Of a stretch of 64,000 nucleotides of DNA, positions 60,075-64,000 are shown one piece after another. The position numbers and the translations under genes are program-made. The stretch is from contig NZ_QPMJ01000004.1 in the NCBI RefSeq assembly GCF_003369835.1, positions 310,001-374,000 of the forward strand. The letters are read 5' to 3'. The first letter of the stretch is position 1, and each line of letters starts with the position of its first letter. The notes under the pieces are model-generated. The model was not told the origin of the DNA, ran no database searches, and saw nothing but the letters and a program-made list of their open reading frames with translations. This stretch comes from Halorussus rarus. GTDB lineage: Archaea > Halobacteriota > Halobacteria > Halobacteriales > Haladaptataceae.

Positions 60075-60409
60075 CGGCGGTCACCTCCGACGCGAACTGA
60101 CCGGTCGCGGCGCCCGCGACCATTCCTCGTCGAGTGAGTCGGTTGTGCCTCCACGTCGATAGCACCTCGCGCCGCGGTGACTCGCCGGCGCGGGTCCGTT
60201 ACCGGCCGAAACGAGTCGTCTTGCGCGCGTCTTACACGGGGGTTCTGAAAGCGCCATCATAAATGTTCGTGTTCCCGATACGTTTTCCTTCGTACTCGAT
60301 ACGTGGGATAAGATACGGAGCGCACGACGACGCCGGAGGGCGCTCGATTGCGGACGACGTCGAACGGCTACTGCACGGACGCCGCGCGGCGGGCACAGCG
60401 ATGGCCGGC
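60075..60409. other. Intergenic region with direct repeats
   Basis: No gene accepted. Two CGATACGT direct repeats (60276-60283 and 60297-60304) lie 21 bases apart, about two helical turns, with a partial third GATACG at 60312-60317. Such spacing can mark tandem regulator sites, but the A/T content and the promoter of neighbouring genes do not clarify it. Confidence 0.3.
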
Positions 60410-61000
60410 TCAGGCCGCTTCCTTGAGCTCCTCGTACTGCTCCTCGAACCGGGTTCGGCACGACGAGCAGCAGAACTGGTAGAGGTCGCCGTCGATGCGG
60501 GCGGACTCGCCCTCGTTGGTGACCGAGTTGCCGCACTCGTCGCACTCGAGCGCGAACTCGACGCCGCGGGGCTCGGGGTGCCAGGCGGAGTCGGTGAGCA
60601 GTCGGACGTCGTACTCGCTTATCGCGTCGGTGTCGAGCGCGTCGGCGAGCAGCGGTTCGACCGCGCCGTCGCGCAGGCGGGCGTGGAACACCACGTTCCC
60701 GCCCGCGGTCACGAACACGTGCTCGACCCCGTCGATGTCCTCGACGCCGCTCCGGACCTCCGAGACCCGGCCGGGTTCGACGCGGAGGTCGACGAGCACC
60801 GCGACGCCCTCCGAGAGCAACGACCGGTCGAGGTCAGCGGTGAACCGCCGGACGACGCCGAGTTCCTTCAGGCGGTCGATGCGGTCCGAAACCGTCGGCG
60901 GCGAGAGGTCCACCGCGTCGGCGATCTCGTTGTACGGGCGGCGGGCGTCCGCGACGAGCAACTGCAGGATTTCGAGGTCTGTTTCGTCGAGCTCTCGCAT
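60410..61000 (-). CDS. AsnC/Lrp-family regulator with TRASH metal-binding domain (196 aa)
   Basis: A 196-residue regulator: an N-terminal AsnC HTH (residues 1-52, DLSPPTVSDRIDRLKELGVV), a RAM-like domain (60-140), and a C-terminal TRASH module with Cys153, Cys156 (CDECGN) and Cys177, Cys178, Cys181 (FCCSSC). This is the type of haloarchaeal regulator reported to respond to copper and to control copper ATPase genes; copA lies 6 kb upstream in this window. ATG 61000 is chosen because it gives the AsnC start MRELDETDLEILQLL. Confidence 0.85.
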   Translation of the reverse strand: MRELDETDLEILQLLVADARRPYNEIADAVDLSPPTVSDRIDRLKELGVVRRFTADLDRSLLSEGVAVLVDLRVEPGRVSEVRSGVEDIDGVEHVFVTAGGNVVFHARLRDGAVEPLLADALDTDAISEYDVRLLTDSAWHPEPRGVEFALECDECGNSVTNEGESARIDGDLYQFCCSSCRTRFEEQYEELKEAA

Positions 61001-61121
61001 TATCAACGCAATTGTGTGTCCACGATAGAAACACTTTTCGTCACGTCGCGGGGACGTTCGGAGAACCGGAATCGGCGAGTAACGGGACCAGAAAACGGTA
61101 CGGAGCCGCTCGGCAGCCCGC

Positions 61122-62165
61122 TCAGTCGTCGGCCGGGACCGCCCCGCCACGCGCGCACTCCAGTCGCTCGGTCACGTCGACGGTCCGGCCGGTCTCGGCC
61201 GCCTCGTAGGCCGCCTCGGTGAGCGCGGTCACCCGGAGCCCGAACGCTCCGGACACCGAGGGCTCGGTCCCCTCGGTGACCGCCCGCACGAAGTCCGCGA
61301 GCTTCCGGCGCGTGAGCGTCTCGAAGTCGCGGTCGCCCGTCACCTCGCCATCGTAGGTCGCGCCGCCCTCGCAGACCGTGAGCCGGTCTTCGGCGTACCG
61401 GACGTGCCCCTCGGTCCCCCAGACCACCAGTTCCTCGTCGGGTTCGCCGTTCGTGCCGTCGCCGACCACGCCGACGCTGGCGGTGACGGTTCCGTCCCGA
61501 GATTCCCGGGTGAGCGAGAGCGCCAGCGCCGAGTTGACGTCGACGTCCTCGCCGCGGTCGTCGACGAGCGCTGCGACTTGCCGGGGCTTCGCGTCGAGCG
61601 TCCAGAGCAGCGCGTCGAGCAGGTGGCTCCCCGAGTCGTAGAGCTGGCCGCCGCCCGAGAGCGCGGGGTCGGTCCGCCACGACCCGCGCTGGAGCTCGAT
61701 CCAGTCCTGGCCGAGGTAGGCGTTGGCGGCGTGGACGTCGCCGATCCGCCCCGAGGCGACCACGCGCTTGAGTTCACGGAACAGCGGGTCGAAGTGGCGC
61801 TGGTAGCCCACCTGCAGGACCCGGCCCTGCTCGTCGGCAGCGTCGACGAGATTCGCGGCGTTCTCGACGCCCGTGACCATCGGCTTCTCGAGGAAGACGT
61901 CCGCGCCGGCGTCGAAGCAGTCCATCGCCTGCTCGTAGTGGAGGGTGTGGGGCGTGACGATGTTGACCGCGTCGAGGTCCCGGTCGGCCAGCATCGCCGC
62001 GTGGTCCTCGTAGGTCGGCGCGTCGTACGTCTCGGCGAACGCCCCGCGGGCGCCCGCCGAGACGTCCGCGCCCGCGACGATCTCGACGTCGTCCATCTCG
62101 TCGTAGAGTCCGAGTTCGATGCTGCCGAGGCCACCTAGCCCGATCGCGCCCAGTCGCAGTGCCAT
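61122..62165 (-). CDS. Gfo/Idh/MocA family oxidoreductase, paralogue of the 2158-3183 gene
   Basis: A 347-residue NAD(P)-dependent dehydrogenase. The Rossmann motif is LRLGAIGLGGLGSIELG, followed by VNIVTPHTLHYEQAM, FLEKPMVTGV (the KP motif) and GGGQLYDSGSHLLDAL. These landmarks are shared with the 2158-3183 protein, so the two are paralogues. ATG 62165 (MALRLGAIG) was chosen, and a TTTACATT element about 25-30 bases upstream supports it. It is divergent from a GT4 glycosyltransferase, suggesting a role in nucleotide-sugar or surface-glycan metabolism (inference). Confidence 0.9.
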   Translation of the reverse strand: MALRLGAIGLGGLGSIELGLYDEMDDVEIVAGADVSAGARGAFAETYDAPTYEDHAAMLADRDLDAVNIVTPHTLHYEQAMDCFDAGADVFLEKPMVTGVENAANLVDAADEQGRVLQVGYQRHFDPLFRELKRVVASGRIGDVHAANAYLGQDWIELQRGSWRTDPALSGGGQLYDSGSHLLDALLWTLDAKPRQVAALVDDRGEDVDVNSALALSLTRESRDGTVTASVGVVGDGTNGEPDEELVVWGTEGHVRYAEDRLTVCEGGATYDGEVTGDRDFETLTRRKLADFVRAVTEGTEPSVSGAFGLRVTALTEAAYEAAETGRTVDVTERLECARGGAVPADD

Positions 62166-62273
62166 ACCCTCGGCGGTGGAGTTCTTCAATGTAAATCTAT
62201 CGATTGACTGTAGAATCGTGGGAGCGTCTCTGTAACCTCGACGGAGAATCCGCCTTCGTCGTCGCGTCACTTT

Positions 62274-62291
62274 CCGAAAATACGTTTTCGG
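62274..62291. repeat. 18-bp perfect inverted repeat in intergenic region
   Basis: CCGAAAA-TACG-TTTTCGG: 7-bp arms around 4 bases, between the divergent Gfo/Idh/MocA and GT4 genes. It may be an operator for either side. Confidence 0.35.
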
Positions 62292-62385
62292 CTTACAGTC
62301 GCTTCTACCCCGCCGGTGACGTGTCGCTCTCCGCCCAGAATGCCTAACTTCGGCCGACGTCTGGTTTTAACAGGGGAGCGATACG

Positions 62386-63603
62386 ATGGGGGAAATTGCA
62401 GTTATCCATATGGATCTGATGTCGAAAGGGGGCGGCGAAGCGGTCGCCATGAACGTCCTCGAGGCCCTCCAGGGCGACCACGACGTGACGGTCCTGACGC
62501 TGACCGATCCGGACCTCCGCGAGCTCAACGACTACTTCGACACGGAGGTCGACGTCGGGGACCTGACCGTCGAGCGGGCCGGCTACCTCGCGCCCTGGAT
62601 GAACGAGCGGTTCGGCCTCAAGTACTACGTGCTCCAGAATGCGCTGCTCGGACGGTACGCCCGGCGCCGGAGCGACGGGTTCGACCTGCTGGTCAGCACC
62701 ATCAACGAGCTCGGGCTGGAGTCCGACTCGGTCCAGTACGTCCACTTCCCGTTCGACTGGACCGTGAGCTGCGACCGGCGCGAGCACATCTTCCACCCCA
62801 CCGTCGAAGAGGACTCCCTCTACGAGCGACTCGCGACCAGGGTCGCGGGGGTCGACCGGGACGACATCCAGCAGAACGCCCTGCTGGCCAACTCCGACTG
62901 GACCGCCGACGTGGTCGAGGACGCGTACGACACCCGGCCCGAGGTGGTCCACCCGCCGGTCGACACCCGGGAGTTCGAGGACCGGCCCTGGAGCGAGCGC
63001 GAGGACGGCATCGTGACGGTGGGCCGCATCGAGCGCAGCAAACGCATCAAGGAACTGATAGAGATCACGGCCGGCGTCCGCGAGCGCGGTCAGAACCTCC
63101 ACCTCCACGTCGTCGGCCCGACGGTCGACGAGGAGTACCGCGAGGAGGTCGAGGCGATGGCGGCCGGCCGGGAGTACGTCGACCTGGAGGGCGAGCTCCC
63201 CCGCGAGGAGCTGGTCGAGTGCATCTGCAACCACAGGTACGGCATCCACGGCAAGCGCTACGAGCACTTCGGGATGGCGGTGGCAGAGCTCGCGGCCGGC
63301 GGCGCCATCCCGTTCGTCCCCGACGACGGCGGCCAGCACGCCATCGTCAACGACCGCGAGGAGCTGCTCTACGAGAGCGTCGAGGACGCGATAGACAAGG
63401 TCGCCGCGGTCGCGGCCGACCCCGACCGCCAGCTCGAGCTCCGCCGGCCGATGGGACCGACCGCGATCCGCAGCCGGTTCGGCCGCGAGCGGTTCCAGCG
63501 CCAGATCCGGCGGATCGTCGACGACGCGCTCGACCGGCCGACCGCCGGCGTCCCCGGCGCCGCGACCGACGCGCGGACCGAACGCCCCGCGAGCGGGGAC
63601 TAG
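62386..63603 (+). CDS. GT4-type glycosyltransferase (405 aa)
   Basis: A 405-residue GT-B-fold glycosyltransferase. The N terminus MGEIAVIHMDLMSKGGGEAVAMN shows the glycine-rich acceptor loop; the second domain begins around VVHPPVDTREFE, GIVTVGRIERSKRIKELIE (nucleotide-sugar domain start), HVVGPTVDEEY and FGMAVAELAAGGAIPFVPDDGGQ, the E-x7-E-like region of GT4 enzymes. It transfers a sugar from a nucleotide donor, probably for surface glycans. No membrane span is evident. A TATA-like TTTTAAC lies ~20 bases before the ATG. Confidence 0.9.
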   Translation: MGEIAVIHMDLMSKGGGEAVAMNVLEALQGDHDVTVLTLTDPDLRELNDYFDTEVDVGDLTVERAGYLAPWMNERFGLKYYVLQNALLGRYARRRSDGFDLLVSTINELGLESDSVQYVHFPFDWTVSCDRREHIFHPTVEEDSLYERLATRVAGVDRDDIQQNALLANSDWTADVVEDAYDTRPEVVHPPVDTREFEDRPWSEREDGIVTVGRIERSKRIKELIEITAGVRERGQNLHLHVVGPTVDEEYREEVEAMAAGREYVDLEGELPREELVECICNHRYGIHGKRYEHFGMAVAELAAGGAIPFVPDDGGQHAIVNDREELLYESVEDAIDKVAAVAADPDRQLELRRPMGPTAIRSRFGRERFQRQIRRIVDDALDRPTAGVPGAATDARTERPASGD

Positions 63604-63631
63604 CGGTTCTGGTTCTGCGGTTCCCGGGCGA

Positions 63632-64000
63632 TCAGACGAGTTCCGCGTATCGCGCTTCCAGCGCGTCGGCGGTCCGCTCCCATCGGTAGTTTTCGGTCGC
63701 GTGCGCTCGACAGGCCCGCCCGGCGGCCGCCCGCTCGGCCGGGTCGAGGTCGGCCCACGCGGCCATCCGGTCGGCCAGCGCCGACGCGCCGACCGACTCG
63801 ACGACCAGGTCGGTCGGAACCCGGGGGTCGTCGTCGTCGAGTCCCGACAGTATCTCGGTCGTGCCGCCGACCGGGGTGGCGACGACAGGCGTCCCCGACG
63901 ACAGCGCCTCCAGCGTGGCGAGGCCGAACCCTTCCAGTCGCCGGGTCGGCAGCACGAAGCAGTCCGCGGTCGCGTAGGCGCGGGGCAGGTCCTCGTCGGG
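63632..64000 (-). CDS. GT4-type glycosyltransferase, C-terminal part (cut by window end)
   Basis: The gene runs off the right edge, so only ~122 C-terminal residues are seen. The segment RRLEGFGLATLEALSSGTPVVATPVGG is the typical GT4 donor-binding E-x7-E motif followed by the GTPVV strand, and the end reads YRWERTADALEARYAEL. It converges with the complete GT4 gene, with 28 bases between the stops, so two glycosyltransferases lie together here. The N-terminal half, start and promoter are outside the window. Confidence 0.88.
   Translation of the reverse strand, partial: PDEDLPRAYATADCFVLPTRRLEGFGLATLEALSSGTPVVATPVGGTTEILSGLDDDDPRVPTDLVVESVGASALADRMAAWADLDPAERAAAGRACRAHATENYRWERTADALEARYAELV

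Overview
The window looks like a chromosomal segment of a haloarchaeon (class Halobacteria). Evidence seen in the sequence: very high G+C with almost exclusively G/C third codon positions; acidic proteins; Tat-type twin-arginine signals on most exported proteins (halocyanins, multicopper oxidase, PhoD, substrate-binding protein); a PGF-CTERM surface protein; a HalOD1-domain protein; an archaeal Pilin_N pilin; and many starts 23-32 nt downstream of a TATA box (leaderless transcripts). No rRNA, tRNA, CRISPR array or intact insertion sequence was seen.

Layout. 0-5.8 kb: the end of a dolichol-type glycosyltransferase, a phosphodiesterase/alkaline-phosphatase-superfamily enzyme, a Gfo/Idh/MocA oxidoreductase, a CBS protein, an alcohol dehydrogenase and a PAP2 phosphatase. 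5.8-20.8 kb: a flavin disulfide reductase, a CGCGG-type putative RiPP precursor, MmgE/PrpD, a PGF-CTERM surface glycoprotein, an aldehyde dehydrogenase, a two-domain halocyanin, a 970-aa multi-PAS histidine kinase, an acetolactate-synthase-like ThDP enzyme and HflX. 20.8-31.9 kb: small and hypothetical genes, a pair of truncated convergent genes (VOC and UspA), an ASST-like membrane protein, a macro-domain protein, a second histidine kinase, an enolase-like protein, an intact UspA and PhoD. 32-40.2 kb: an orphan ABC substrate-binding protein, a pilin, a wHTH/membrane-protein pair, a multicopper oxidase-halocyanin operon and an A+T-richer PiT phosphate transporter. 40.3-46.6 kb: an M48 protease and a translationally coupled DUF4129 - membrane - DUF58 - membrane operon. 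46.6-61 kb: a metal and redox region with NikR, a DtxR-type box, DpsA, HalOD1, Lrp, a NicO-like nickel transporter, a methyltransferase, CopA, a wHTH, a Rieske fusion protein, a third histidine kinase and an AsnC-TRASH regulator. 61-64 kb: a second Gfo/Idh/MocA paralogue and two GT4 glycosyltransferases, the last one cut by the window edge.

How genes fit together. The 36-37.7 kb pair probably forms a copper redox couple (multicopper oxidase plus halocyanin). CopA, the adjacent wHTH and the AsnC-TRASH regulator 6 kb away are plausible parts of copper homeostasis; NikR and the NicO-like permease of nickel homeostasis; and the DtxR-type box and DpsA of iron homeostasis. The most unusual sequence-level signal is a set of short hairpin-like palindromes (arms of 7-9 bp around a 3-nt centre). 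They sit in frame inside the ATP-binding domain of two of the three histidine kinases, and a related palindrome sits inside CopA, with a near-identical copy between genes. They resemble coding-sequence-invading palindromic elements.
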